Positions 7,998 to 16,940 of a stretch of 64,000 bases of DNA are shown one piece after another (the stretch's first letter is position 1; every line of letters begins with the position of its first letter). Origin of the DNA: Streptomyces longisporoflavus. Lineage in GTDB: Bacteria; Actinomycetota; Actinomycetes; Streptomycetales; Streptomycetaceae. The position numbers and the translations under genes are program-made. The notes under the pieces are model-generated. The model had not been told where the DNA came from. It was given only the letters and a program-made list of their open reading frames with translations, and did no database searches. The stretch lies in NCBI RefSeq assembly GCF_014649775.1, contig NZ_BMTR01000014.1:1-64000 (forward strand), given 5' to 3'.

Positions 7998-9851
7998 TCA
8001 GCCCAGCTTCGAGACGTCACGCACCGCGCCGCGGTCCGCGCTCGTGGCCATCGCCGCGTACGCGCGCAGCGCTGCCGAGACCTTGCGCTCGCGGTTCTTG
8101 GGGGCGTAGACGCCGCCGAGCGCCTCGCGGCGGCGGGACAGTTCCGCGTCGTCGACGAGGAGTTCGATGCCGCGGTTCGGGATGTCGATGCGGATGCGGT
8201 CGCCGTCCTCGACCAGGGCGATCGCGCCGCCGGCCGCCGCCTCGGGCGACGCGTGGCCGATCGACAGGCCCGAAGTACCGCCGGAGAAGCGGCCGTCCGT
8301 GACCAGGGCGCAGGCCTTGCCGAGGCCGCGGCCCTTGAGGAAGGAGGTGGGGTAGAGCATCTCCTGCATGCCGGGACCGCCCTTGGGGCCCTCGTAGCGG
8401 ATGACGACCACGTCGCCTTCCTTCACCTGCTTCTTGAGGATCTTGTCGACTGCTTCTTCCTGGGATTCGCAGACCACGGCCGGGCCCTCGAACGTCCAGA
8501 TCGACTCGTCGACGCCCGCCGTCTTCACGACGCAGCCGTCCTCGGCGATGTTGCCCTTGAGGACCGCGAGGCCGCCGTCCTTCGAGTACGCGTGGGCCAC
8601 GTCCCGGATGCAGCCGCCCGCGGCGTCCGTGTCCAGGCTGTCCCAGCGCTTCGACTGGGAGAACGCGGTCGCCGAGCGCTCGCAGCCCGGGGCCGCGTGC
8701 CACAGCTCGACGGCCTCGGCGGACGGCGAACCGCCGCGCACGTCCCAGGTCTCGAGCCACTCCTTGATGGATGCGGAGTGGACCGTGTGCACATCCTCGT
8801 TCAGGAGACCGCCGCGGTACAGCTCGCCGAGGATCGCGGGGATGCCGCCCGCGCGGTGCACGTCCTCCATGTAGTACGTGCCGCCGGGCGCGACGTTCGG
8901 GGCGACCTTGGCCAGGCAGGGGACGCGGCGCGAGACCTCGTCCATGTCGGCGAGGCTGTAGTCGAGCTCGGCCTCCTGCGCCGCGGCGAGCAGGTGCAGG
9001 ATCGTGTTCGTGGAGCCGCCCATGGAGATGTCGAGCGCCATGGCGTTGTCGAAGGCGGCGCGCGTGGCGATGCTGCGCGGCAGGACCGAGTCGTCGTCGC
9101 CGTCGTAGTACCGCTTGGCGATCTCGACGACCGTCTCGCCCGCCTTCTCGTACAGCGCCCTGCGGGCGGTGTGCGTGGCGAGCACCGAGCCGTTGCCCGG
9201 CAGGGAGAGGCCGATGGCCTCGGTCAGGCAGTTCATGGAGTTGGCCGTGAACATGCCGGAACAGCTGCCGCAGGTCGGGCAGGCGTTCTCCTCGATACGG
9301 AGGATGTCCTCGTCCGAGATGTTCTCGTCGACCGCGTCGCTGATGGCGTTGACCAGGTCGAGTTTTCGGACCGTGCCGTCGACCAGCGTGGCCTTGCCGG
9401 CCTCCATCGGGCCGCCGGAGACGAAGACCGTCGGGATGTTGAGACGCAGGGCGGCGTTCAGCATGCCGGGGGTGATCTTGTCGCAGTTCGAGATGCAGAT
9501 CAGGGCGTCGGCGCAGTGTGCCTCCACCATGTACTCCACCGAGTCCGCGATCAGGTCGCGGGACGGCAGGGAGTACAGCATTCCGCCGTGGCCCATCGCG
9601 ATGCCGTCGTCCACGGCGATCGTGTTGAACTCGCGCGGGATGGCGCCCGCGGCGACGATCGCCTCGGAGACGATCCGGCCGACCGGCTGGAGGTGGGTGT
9701 GGCCGGGCACGAACTCGGTGAAGGAGTTGGCGACGGCGATGATCGGCTTCCGCCCGATGTCCGCGCCGGGTACACCGGAGGCCCGCATAAGGGCGCGTGC
9801 GCCCGCCATGTTGCGGCCGTGGGTGACTGTGCGGGACCTGAGCTCGGGCAT
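7998..9851 (-). CDS. ilvD: Dihydroxy-acid dehydratase
   Basis: 617 residues, the normal length. An iron-sulfur enzyme that dehydrates dihydroxy-acids in valine, leucine and isoleucine synthesis. Cluster and metal-binding signatures are visible: SNCDKITPGM, ENACPTCGSCSGMFTANSMNCL and SMGGSTNTILH, with the C-terminal GRFSGGTSGLSIGHASPEAA. Start ATG 9851 (MPELRSRTVTHGRNMAG) has a GGAG site 9 nt upstream; in-frame codons further upstream were rejected. A 14-bp palindrome lies in its 5' region. Confidence 0.97.
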   Translation of the reverse strand: MPELRSRTVTHGRNMAGARALMRASGVPGADIGRKPIIAVANSFTEFVPGHTHLQPVGRIVSEAIVAAGAIPREFNTIAVDDGIAMGHGGMLYSLPSRDLIADSVEYMVEAHCADALICISNCDKITPGMLNAALRLNIPTVFVSGGPMEAGKATLVDGTVRKLDLVNAISDAVDENISDEDILRIEENACPTCGSCSGMFTANSMNCLTEAIGLSLPGNGSVLATHTARRALYEKAGETVVEIAKRYYDGDDDSVLPRSIATRAAFDNAMALDISMGGSTNTILHLLAAAQEAELDYSLADMDEVSRRVPCLAKVAPNVAPGGTYYMEDVHRAGGIPAILGELYRGGLLNEDVHTVHSASIKEWLETWDVRGGSPSAEAVELWHAAPGCERSATAFSQSKRWDSLDTDAAGGCIRDVAHAYSKDGGLAVLKGNIAEDGCVVKTAGVDESIWTFEGPAVVCESQEEAVDKILKKQVKEGDVVVIRYEGPKGGPGMQEMLYPTSFLKGRGLGKACALVTDGRFSGGTSGLSIGHASPEAAAGGAIALVEDGDRIRIDIPNRGIELLVDDAELSRRREALGGVYAPKNRERKVSAALRAYAAMATSADRGAVRDVSKLG

Positions 9852-9865
9852 CGTCGCTCGCTCCT

Positions 9866-9879
9866 TCTGAGATCTCAGA
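9866..9879. promoter_or_regulatory. 14-bp palindrome in the ilvD 5' region
   Basis: TCTGAGATCTCAGA is a perfect palindrome whose left end abuts the ilvD ribosome-binding site. Its symmetry suits a dimeric repressor site; no cognate regulator can be named. Confidence 0.45.
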
Positions 9880-10017
9880 GACATAGGAATCGACTGTTTT
9901 CGAGGGTACGCCGCCGCTCCACGATCTGGACAGCCTGTCCGGATTGCGGGACAGCCGTCTCGCTGAGCGGCGGTTCGGCGGCTGCCTGCTCCTCCCCGGC
10001 AACCGGCCCGCTCGACC

Positions 10018-10647
10018 TCACGGCCCCGTCAGATGCCCCTGCACCACCGGCGCGAGCCGCGCGATGATCGTCTCCGGGTCCGCGGAGGCCAGCGGCTCGA
10101 CCTGGATCACGTACCGCAGCATCGCCGTGCCCACCAGCTGCGCGGCCGCCAGTTCCGCCCGCAGCTCCGCGTCAGGCTTGTCGATCCGCTCGGCCATCCT
10201 GCCGAGCAGCTGCGCGGCGATGAGCCGGCGGAAGACGGCCGCCGCCGTTTCGTTGTTCACCGCCGAGCGCACGATCGCGAGCAGCGGTACACGGGTCGCG
10301 GGGTTCTCCCAGACGCCGAAGACGAAGCGGGTCAGGCGCTCGCCGACGCCGTCGAGCGGGCCGTCCTCGATCGCCGCCGGGGCGTCGAGCGCGGGCGCGA
10401 AGGCCACCTCGATCGACGCCTCGAAGACCTGCTCCTTCGTACCGAAGTAGTGGTGCACGAGCGCCGAGTCCACCCCGGCCGCCTTGGCGATCCCGCGTAC
10501 GGACGTCTTCTCGTACCCGCGGGCGGAGAACTCGGTGCGGGCCGCCTCCAGGATGCGGTCCCGCGTCGCGGGGCCCTCGGCGGACTGCGTACGGGACGGC
10601 CGTCCCCTGCGGCGCGGAGCCGCGCCGTCCGCTGCCGGAGCCGTCAC
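10018..10647 (-). CDS. TetR-family transcriptional regulator
   Basis: 209 residues from GTG 10647. The HTH lies in ATRDRILEAARTEFSARGYEKTSVRGIAKAAGVDSALVHHYFGTKE (written here only as landmarks: RDRILEAAR, GYEKTSVR, VHHYFGTKEQ). The C-terminus is of the TetR_C type with VAFAPALDAP. An Arg-rich stretch (RRRGRPSRTQ) precedes the HTH. Its start overlaps the stop of the upstream isomerase-like gene as GTGA, so the two are translationally coupled. Confidence 0.9.
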   Translation of the reverse strand: MTAPAADGAAPRRRGRPSRTQSAEGPATRDRILEAARTEFSARGYEKTSVRGIAKAAGVDSALVHHYFGTKEQVFEASIEVAFAPALDAPAAIEDGPLDGVGERLTRFVFGVWENPATRVPLLAIVRSAVNNETAAAVFRRLIAAQLLGRMAERIDKPDAELRAELAAAQLVGTAMLRYVIQVEPLASADPETIIARLAPVVQGHLTGP

Positions 10648-11468
10648 GAGCGGGGCACCTTCATCGCGGACGCGAGGTGCAGCCGCGTGAAGGCGAGGGC
10701 TTCGGCGAGGTCGGCCTCGCGCTCGGCGCTGGACATCGCGCGGCGCGTGTTGACCTCGATGACGACGTGCCCGTCGAAGCCGCTCGTCGCGAGGCGCTCC
10801 AGGAGCTCGGCGCACGGCTGTGTGCCGCGGCCCGGCACCAGGTGCTCGTCCTTGGCGGAGCCCTTGCCGTCGGCGAGGTGGACGTGTCCCAGACGGTCGC
10901 CCATGCGGTCGATCATGTCCATGGCGTCCGTGCGGGCGGTCGCGGTGTGGCTGAGGTCGACCGTGAAGTGGCGGTAGTCGTCCTTGGTGACGTCCCAGTC
11001 GGGGGCGTAGGCGAGCATCTCGCGGTCGCGGTAGCGCCACGGGTACATGTTTTCGACAGCGAACCGGACGTCCGTCTCGTCCGCCATTTTCCAGATGCCG
11101 TCGACGAACGCGTTCGCGTAACCCCGCTGCCAGCGGAAGGGCGGGTGCACGACGACGGTCGACGCGCCCAGCTTCTCGGCGGCGGCCTGCGCGCGCCGGA
11201 GCTTCACCCAGGGGTCCGTGGACCACACGCGCTGCGTGATCAGGAGACATGGCGCGTGCACGGCGAGGATCGGGATGCGGTGGTAGTCGCTGAGTCTGCG
11301 CAGCGCCTCGATGTCCTGGCTGACGGGGTCGGTCCACACCATGACCTCGACGCCGTCGTAGCCGAGGCGCGCGGCGATCTCGAAGGCCGTCGCCGTCGAC
11401 TCCGGATAGACCGAGGCTGTCGACAGGGCGACCTTCGCATCCGGGATGCGCACCACTGGTTCTGCCAC
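10644..11468 (-). CDS. Sugar phosphate isomerase/epimerase-like TIM barrel protein
   Basis: 274 residues from GTG 11468. It has the AP-endonuclease-2/xylose isomerase-like fold: YDGVEVMVWTDP early, HAPCLL and VVHPPFRW in the middle, and AVENMYP, DLSHTATA, HVHLADGKG and VIEVNTRR later, the last four carrying the usual metal ligands (E, D, H, E). No ribosome site is visible. TACGCT ends 7 nt before the GTG, so the RNA is probably leaderless. It is coupled to the TetR gene. The substrate is unknown; an endonuclease IV-like repair role is less likely because of the operon context. Confidence 0.85.
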   Translation of the reverse strand: MAEPVVRIPDAKVALSTASVYPESTATAFEIAARLGYDGVEVMVWTDPVSQDIEALRRLSDYHRIPILAVHAPCLLITQRVWSTDPWVKLRRAQAAAEKLGASTVVVHPPFRWQRGYANAFVDGIWKMADETDVRFAVENMYPWRYRDREMLAYAPDWDVTKDDYRHFTVDLSHTATARTDAMDMIDRMGDRLGHVHLADGKGSAKDEHLVPGRGTQPCAELLERLATSGFDGHVVIEVNTRRAMSSAEREADLAEALAFTRLHLASAMKVPRS

Positions 11469-11603
11469 GAGGGACAGCGTACGGGCCCCGCCCCGGCACC
11501 CGGGAGGTGGTCTCCCACACACCCGGGCCGTATGTGATGTACGTCTACTGGCGCGCGGCGGCGTCTGCGCTCGGCGCCGATCGCCGCTGTCCGCGCATGA
11601 GCC

Positions 11604-12536
11604 CTATGACGTCGGAAGATGGTCGAGCCTGCGCAGGATCACGCCCTCGCGCAGCGCCCACGGGCAGATCTCCAGGGTCTCGACCCCGAAGAGATCCATC
11701 GCACCCTCGGCGACGAGCGCCCCCGCGAGGAGCTGTCCGGCCCGCCCCTCGGAGACTCCGGGCAGTTCGGCGCGCTCCATGGCCGTCATCGCGGACAGCT
11801 GCGGCACCCAGTCCTCCAGGGACTTCCGCTTCAGCTCGCGCTGTACGTAGAGCCCCTCGGCAGAGCGCGCGGCGCCCGCGAGCCTGGCCAGCTGCTTGAA
11901 CGTCTTCGACGTCGCCACGACGTGGTCCGGGGCGCCGAAGCGGCTGAACTCTCCCACCGTGCGCGCGATCTCGGTGCGCACGTGCCGCCGCAGCGTCTTC
12001 ACGTCGGCGGGGTCCGGCGGGTCCTGGCTCAGCCAGGAAGACGTCAGACGCCCCGCGCCGAGCGGCAGGCTGACCGCCGCGTCCGGTTCCTCGTCTATGC
12101 CGTACGCGATTTCGAGCGAGCCGCCGCCGATGTCGATGACCAGGAGCTTTCCCGCCGACCAGCCGAACCAGCGGCGGGCCGCGAGGAAGGTGAGGCGGGC
12201 CTCTTCGGGGCCGGCGAGGACCTGTAGATCGACGCCGGTCTCCTCCTTGACCCTGGCGAGGACCTGGTCGGCGTTGCTCGCCTCGCGCACCGCGGAGGTC
12301 GCGAACGGCAGCAGGTCCTCGACGCCCTTGTCCTCGGCGGCCTCCATCGCGTCACGGACGGTGCCGACCAGCAGGTCGATGCCTTCGGGGCCGATCGCAC
12401 CGGCGTCGTCGAGGAGTTGGGCGAGGCGCAGGTCCGCCTTGTGCGAGTACGCGGGCAGGGGGCGCGCGCCGGGGTGTGCGTCCACCACCAGCAGATGCAC
12501 CGTGTTCGAACCTACGTCGAGGACACCGAGTCTCAT
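11604..12536 (-). CDS. Ppx/GppA-family phosphatase
   Basis: 310 residues beginning MRLGVLDVGSNTVHLLVVDA, the ASKHA phosphate-binding motif of exopolyphosphatase/pppGpp phosphatase. The second motif, LLVIDIGGGSLEIAYG, and TSAVREASN are also present. Likely hydrolyses polyphosphate or pppGpp in the cytoplasm. It is the short actinobacterial form, without the C-terminal HD domain. Start ATG 12536 has no ribosome site, but TAGCGT ends 7 nt upstream, suggesting a leaderless RNA. Divergent from the next gene with 71 nt between. Confidence 0.92.
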   Translation of the reverse strand: MRLGVLDVGSNTVHLLVVDAHPGARPLPAYSHKADLRLAQLLDDAGAIGPEGIDLLVGTVRDAMEAAEDKGVEDLLPFATSAVREASNADQVLARVKEETGVDLQVLAGPEEARLTFLAARRWFGWSAGKLLVIDIGGGSLEIAYGIDEEPDAAVSLPLGAGRLTSSWLSQDPPDPADVKTLRRHVRTEIARTVGEFSRFGAPDHVVATSKTFKQLARLAGAARSAEGLYVQRELKRKSLEDWVPQLSAMTAMERAELPGVSEGRAGQLLAGALVAEGAMDLFGVETLEICPWALREGVILRRLDHLPTS

Positions 12537-12607
12537 ATACGGAACGCTACTGCTCGTACGGCTGTCGCTGGTCCTCGGACCGGGGACAGCGCGCATACCC
12601 TGGAGAC

Positions 12608-13450
12608 GTGCCAAAGACGAACAAGGCGAAGACCGACAAAACGAAGCCGAAGAACAAGTCGGGGAAGCCGGGAAAGCCCGGGAAGTCCGCGAAGGCGCAG
12701 CCGGACGAGAAGGGCCTCGACTTCGCCCGCGCCTGGGTGGAGTTCCCTGATCCCGCGGACGACGAGCAGGTCTTCCGCTGCGATCTGACATGGCTGACCT
12801 CTCGGTGGACCTGCATCTTCGGCAGTGGCTGCCAGGGCATTCAGGCGGGCCGTGCGGACGACGGATGCTGCACGCTGGGCGCCCACTTCTCCGACGAGGA
12901 CGACGAGAAGCGCGTCGCCGAATCCGTGGCGCGGCTCACGCCGGACATCTGGCAGCACCACGACATCGGCACGGAGACCGGCTGGGTCTCGACGGACGAC
13001 GACGGCGAGCGCCAGACCCGCCCGTACAACGGCTCCTGCATCTTCCAGAACCGCCCCGGTTTCGCCGGGGGCGCGGGGTGCTCGCTGCACATCCTGGCGC
13101 TGAAGGAGGGGCGCGAGCCGCTGGAGACGAAGCCGGACGTCTGCTGGCAGTTGCCGGTCCGGCGGACGTATGAGTGGATCGACCGGCCCGACGACACGCG
13201 CGTCCTCCAGGTGTCCATCGGGGAGTACGACCGGCGCGGCTGGGGCCCCGGCGGCCACGACCTGCACTGGTGGTGCACGTCGGCGACGTCGGCGCACGGC
13301 GCGGGTGATCCCGTGTATGTCTCCTACCGCCCCGAGCTGACCGAGCTGATGGGCAAGGAGGGGTACGACCGGCTGGCGGAGCTGTGCGAGGCGCGACTGG
13401 CGTCGCAGCTGCCGTTGCTCGCTCCGCATCCGGCGGATCCTTCGCGGTAG
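12608..13450 (+). CDS. Conserved Cys-rich protein, function unknown
   Basis: 280 residues from GTG 12608 (TACCCT at 12596-12601 ends 6 nt before it; GGAGA lies in between). The first 40 residues are almost only Lys, Asn, Gly, Pro and Ser. The globular part has many cysteines: DLTWLTSRWTCIFGSGC, then DDGCCTLGAHF, NGSCIFQNR, GAGCSLHI, DVCWQLPV, WWCTSATS and LAELCEARL. The spaced Cys and His residues suggest a metal or Fe-S site, as in DUF3109-type proteins, but I cannot assign the family with certainty. Confidence 0.75.
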   Translation: MPKTNKAKTDKTKPKNKSGKPGKPGKSAKAQPDEKGLDFARAWVEFPDPADDEQVFRCDLTWLTSRWTCIFGSGCQGIQAGRADDGCCTLGAHFSDEDDEKRVAESVARLTPDIWQHHDIGTETGWVSTDDDGERQTRPYNGSCIFQNRPGFAGGAGCSLHILALKEGREPLETKPDVCWQLPVRRTYEWIDRPDDTRVLQVSIGEYDRRGWGPGGHDLHWWCTSATSAHGAGDPVYVSYRPELTELMGKEGYDRLAELCEARLASQLPLLAPHPADPSR

Positions 13451-13481
13451 AGACTGGTGGGGCGGGCCGGTTCGACTGGCC

Positions 13482-15275
13482 CTAGCCCGGGCTCGGGCCG
13501 TCGCTGTCGCTCGGCGGGGGTGTCGAGTTGCCCGGGTCCGACGGCGTGGGCGTCGGGTCCGGGGTGGTCGGCGTCGGGTCCGGGGTCGTCGGCGTGGGGG
13601 TGGGGTCCGGGGTCGTCGGGGTCGGCCTCGGCTTCGGGGGTACCGGGGTCGGCCGGGGGCCGGGGTGCGTCGGGCGGCCCGAACCGCTGCCGTATCCGTT
13701 GATCGAGACGATCGCTCCCGATGGCGCGACGGAGACCCGCGCGCTCCAGTGCCCCGCGGGCTCCCGCGTGTGGTCGACGTACACCCGGATCGTGAACGTC
13801 TCCCCCGGTGCGAGCGTCCCGGACGACCGGCTCAGGTAGAGCCAGGGCGCTCCCGCGCTCGCCGACCAGTGGACACGCTCGCCCCCCGAGGCGAAGAGCG
13901 TGATCAGTGTCGTACCGCCGCTCGGCTGCGCCGACACGGTGAGACGGCCGGCGCCGGTTCCGGAACGGGACGGCGGTGATCCGGAGCTGATGACCTCCAC
14001 GGAGACGTCCGGCGAGCGGCTGCCCGCGGTGAAGCGGGGGTCGGGGGGCGTGTCGGCGTTGCCCGCGTTCTCGTAGTCCTCGGGTCTGCGGTCGCCGTTC
14101 GTCCCGTCGGACCCGGCGTCGCTCGCGCTGACCGAGCGGCCGTCCTGGCCCTCGCCGGTCAGCGGCGCCCCGCGGTACGCCGCCCAGAGGGCGAGCACCG
14201 GCGCGGCCACCACGGTGGCGACGACCGTCGTCGTCACGGCACGCGCGCGCATCCGGTCGCGGCGGGCGGCGTGGTCCTTGGGGTCCATCGGGAATCCGCG
14301 CCGGTCGAAGCGCGGACCGCCGCCCCGCGCGCGCGGGAAGTGCGCCATCGCCATGTGCACGGCGGCCCGCGGTGCCTCGATGACGGGGAGTGCGGCGGGG
14401 GAAGCGGCCGTGCCGGGCCAGGCGCCGGATCCCGCGCGCTCGGCGGTACGACGGCAGCGGGGGCAGTCGTCGACGTGCCGGACGAGTTCGCGGCGCAGGG
14501 CCGTGCCAAGGAGGAGCTGGTTGTCGCCGGTGAGGCGGGCGACGATCGGGCAGTTGCCGGTCTCCACGACGGCGAGCGCGGCCCGCGTGCGCTCCACCTC
14601 GCAGGCGGCGGACGCGAGAAGCTCGCGGGTCCTGCCGACGTCCATGCCGACGACCGCGGCGACCTCCTTGGCGGTGAGCTGGTGGCGCACGGCGAGCTCC
14701 AGCGCCTCGCGCTGCTCGGGCGTCGTGCCCGCGGCCTCCGGCCAGGCAAGACGGGCGAGTTCGCGGCGCCGCTGCCGCTCTGTCTCGTCGGACGGCGCGG
14801 CTGACTCGGGCTTGGCGGGCGGGGCGGTCTCGGTGGGTGGGGTGGCCGGGGTGGCCGCACCGGATGCTTCCGGCCCGGCGGCCGGGGCGGGCCCGGCGGA
14901 CGCGGCGGCCTTCGGGACGCGGGATGCGGACCCGGAGGCGTGCGCGCCCTGCCGTTTGCGCTTCGCGTCGGCGAGGGCGCGCAGGCAGACCCAGCGGGCG
15001 AGTGCGTACAGCCAGGATTTCAGCTCGGCCTCGGCGGCCGGGCCGCGTGAGCCGCGGCGCTCGGCGATGGCGAGCACGTCGCCCAGGGCGGTGGTCGCGG
15101 CTTCGTGATCGCAGAGCACGGACAGGCAGTACGTGAACAGGCCGTCCAGACAGGGCTCATAGCGGGCGGGCGGCGCCTGCGGCACCGAGCGGGGCACAAC
15201 GCGCCGGCGCGCGTCTCGATGCGCCCGGTGTGCGCCGGTTACTTGCGTGGGGGCTTCCGGCCTGCTGCTCATCAC
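13482..15275 (-). CDS. Sigma-like / zinc anti-sigma-like / BACON-domain membrane protein
   Basis: 597 residues. The N-terminal part resembles an ECF sigma factor: a region-2-like segment with LYALARWVCLRALADAKRKR, an Ala/Pro-rich linker, then a region-4-like HTH (TPEQREALELAVRHQLTAKEVAAVVGMDVGRTRELL). These are landmarks only. Next comes RHVDDCPRCRR, matching the H-x3-C-x2-C motif of zinc anti-sigma factors, then a membrane helix (VVATVVAAPVLALWAAY). A BACON-like beta domain follows (GGERVHWSASAGAPWLYLS) and a Pro/Thr/Asp repeat tail (PTPTTPDPTP). One chain thus links a transcription-factor-like part to an outer domain. Confidence 0.82.
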   Translation of the reverse strand: MMSSRPEAPTQVTGAHRAHRDARRRVVPRSVPQAPPARYEPCLDGLFTYCLSVLCDHEAATTALGDVLAIAERRGSRGPAAEAELKSWLYALARWVCLRALADAKRKRQGAHASGSASRVPKAAASAGPAPAAGPEASGAATPATPPTETAPPAKPESAAPSDETERQRRRELARLAWPEAAGTTPEQREALELAVRHQLTAKEVAAVVGMDVGRTRELLASAACEVERTRAALAVVETGNCPIVARLTGDNQLLLGTALRRELVRHVDDCPRCRRTAERAGSGAWPGTAASPAALPVIEAPRAAVHMAMAHFPRARGGGPRFDRRGFPMDPKDHAARRDRMRARAVTTTVVATVVAAPVLALWAAYRGAPLTGEGQDGRSVSASDAGSDGTNGDRRPEDYENAGNADTPPDPRFTAGSRSPDVSVEVISSGSPPSRSGTGAGRLTVSAQPSGGTTLITLFASGGERVHWSASAGAPWLYLSRSSGTLAPGETFTIRVYVDHTREPAGHWSARVSVAPSGAIVSINGYGSGSGRPTHPGPRPTPVPPKPRPTPTTPDPTPTPTTPDPTPTTPDPTPTPSDPGNSTPPPSDSDGPSPG

Positions 15276-15451
15276 CCGTGCGAAGTTAGGCGGATGATGC
15301 CGGGACGTTCCTCCCCCTTGAGCACATTTAATCCTTACGGGTGAACAGATCCCTCAAAAGGGGACAGGAACCCATGATTCCGGAAGTGCGTCCGTGACCG
15401 CGATATGGCTCGCGTGCGGCACTGTCAGTCCTGCCCGCTACGGTTCGGTTC

Positions 15452-16861
15452 ATGGCTGCCCGCACGAAGTCCGGTAAAGACCGGCCGTCCTACCGCTGCA
15501 CCGAGTGCGGTTGGCAGACGGCCAAATGGCTCGGCCGCTGCCCCGAGTGCCAGGCCTGGGGGACGGTCGAGGAGTACGGGGCGCCCGCGGTCCGCACCAC
15601 CGCCCCCGGCCGCGTCACCTCCTCCGCCCTGCCCATCGGCGAGGTCGACGGCCGCCAGGCCACCGCACGCTCCACCGGAGTGCCCGAGTTCGACCGCGTC
15701 CTCGGCGGCGGCCTCGTCCCCGGTGCCGTGGTGCTCCTCGCGGGCGAGCCGGGCGTCGGCAAGTCGACGCTGCTCCTGGACGTCGCGGCGAAGTCGGCGA
15801 GCGAAGAGCTGCGCACGCTCTATGTGACCGGCGAGGAGTCGGCGAGCCAGGTCCGGCTGCGCGCCGACCGCATCAAGGCCATCGACGACCATCTCTACCT
15901 CGCGGCGGAGACCGATCTGGCCGCCGTCCTCGGACACTTGGACGCGGTGAAGCCGGCCCTTCTGATCCTGGACTCGGTGCAGACGATCGCTTCCCCGGAG
16001 ATCGACGGGGCGCCGGGCGGCATGGCCCAGGTACGCGAGGTGGCGGGCGCCCTGATCCGCGCCTCCAAGGAGCGCGGCATGTCCACGCTCCTGGTCGGCC
16101 ACGTCACCAAGGACGGCGCGATCGCGGGACCCCGCCTCCTGGAACACCTCGTGGACGTCGTCCTGTCCTTCGAGGGCGACCGCCACGCGCGCCTGCGTCT
16201 CGTCCGCGGCGTCAAGAACCGTTACGGGACGACGGACGAGGTCGGCTGCTTCGAACTGCACGACGAGGGCATCACCGGTCTCGCCGACCCCAGCGGCCTC
16301 TTCCTCACCCGCCGTACGGAAGCCGTCCCCGGCACCTGCCTGACGGTCACGCTCGAAGGCCGCCGCCCCCTGGTGGCCGAGGTCCAGGCCCTCACCGTCG
16401 ACTCCCAGATCCCCTCCCCCCGCCGCACCACGTCCGGCCTCGAGACCTCCCGCGTCTCGATGATGCTGGCCGTCCTGGAGCAGCGCGGGCGCATCACCGC
16501 GCTCGGCAAGCGCGACATCTACAGCGCGACGGTCGGCGGCGTGAAGCTCACCGAGCCGGCCGCCGACCTCGCGGTCGCCCTCGCCCTGGCCAGCGCGGCG
16601 AGCGACACCCCGCTGCCGAAAAATCTCGTCGCGATCGGCGAAGTGGGGCTCGCGGGCGAGGTCAGAAGGGTCACGGGCGTCCAGCGCAGACTGGCCGAGG
16701 CACACCGCCTGGGCTTCACGCACGCCCTCGTACCGGCCGATCCGGGCAAGGTACCGGCCGGTATGAAGGTCACCGAAGTCGCCGACATGGGGGACGCGCT
16801 GCGAGTCCTTCCGAGGTCGCGTCGCAGAGAGGCCCCACGGGAGGACGAAGAGCGCCGGTAG
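15452..16861 (+). CDS. radA: DNA repair protein RadA/Sms
   Basis: 469 residues. A C4 zinc finger (CTECGWQTAKWLGRCPEC) opens the protein. The RecA-like ATPase core has Walker A GEPGVGKST and the RadA-specific KNRYG segment, and the C-terminus is Lon-like. It promotes branch migration in recombinational repair. TACGGT at 15439-15444 ends 7 nt before ATG 15452 and no ribosome site is seen, suggesting a leaderless RNA. disA follows 79 nt downstream in the conserved radA-disA order. Confidence 0.96.
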   Translation: MAARTKSGKDRPSYRCTECGWQTAKWLGRCPECQAWGTVEEYGAPAVRTTAPGRVTSSALPIGEVDGRQATARSTGVPEFDRVLGGGLVPGAVVLLAGEPGVGKSTLLLDVAAKSASEELRTLYVTGEESASQVRLRADRIKAIDDHLYLAAETDLAAVLGHLDAVKPALLILDSVQTIASPEIDGAPGGMAQVREVAGALIRASKERGMSTLLVGHVTKDGAIAGPRLLEHLVDVVLSFEGDRHARLRLVRGVKNRYGTTDEVGCFELHDEGITGLADPSGLFLTRRTEAVPGTCLTVTLEGRRPLVAEVQALTVDSQIPSPRRTTSGLETSRVSMMLAVLEQRGRITALGKRDIYSATVGGVKLTEPAADLAVALALASAASDTPLPKNLVAIGEVGLAGEVRRVTGVQRRLAEAHRLGFTHALVPADPGKVPAGMKVTEVADMGDALRVLPRSRRREAPREDEERR

Positions 16862-16940
16862 ACTTTGCCCTGGTCTCGCCCATCCGTACGAAGCAGTCGT
16901 GCGGACCGGGGCTTGGACAACCCGCGACCCGAGGAGTGCA

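Noticed and set aside
7818..10067. 749-residue open frame on the plus strand.
   Set aside because: Antisense to ilvD, whose protein is unmistakable; third-position GC fits the ilvD strand.
11469..11520. TetR reading frame could extend through the whole isomerase-like gene to 11520.
   Set aside because: The extension is Arg/Pro/His-rich mirror-frame sequence, while the isomerase motifs lie in the other frame; the TetR start at 10647 is coupled by GTGA.
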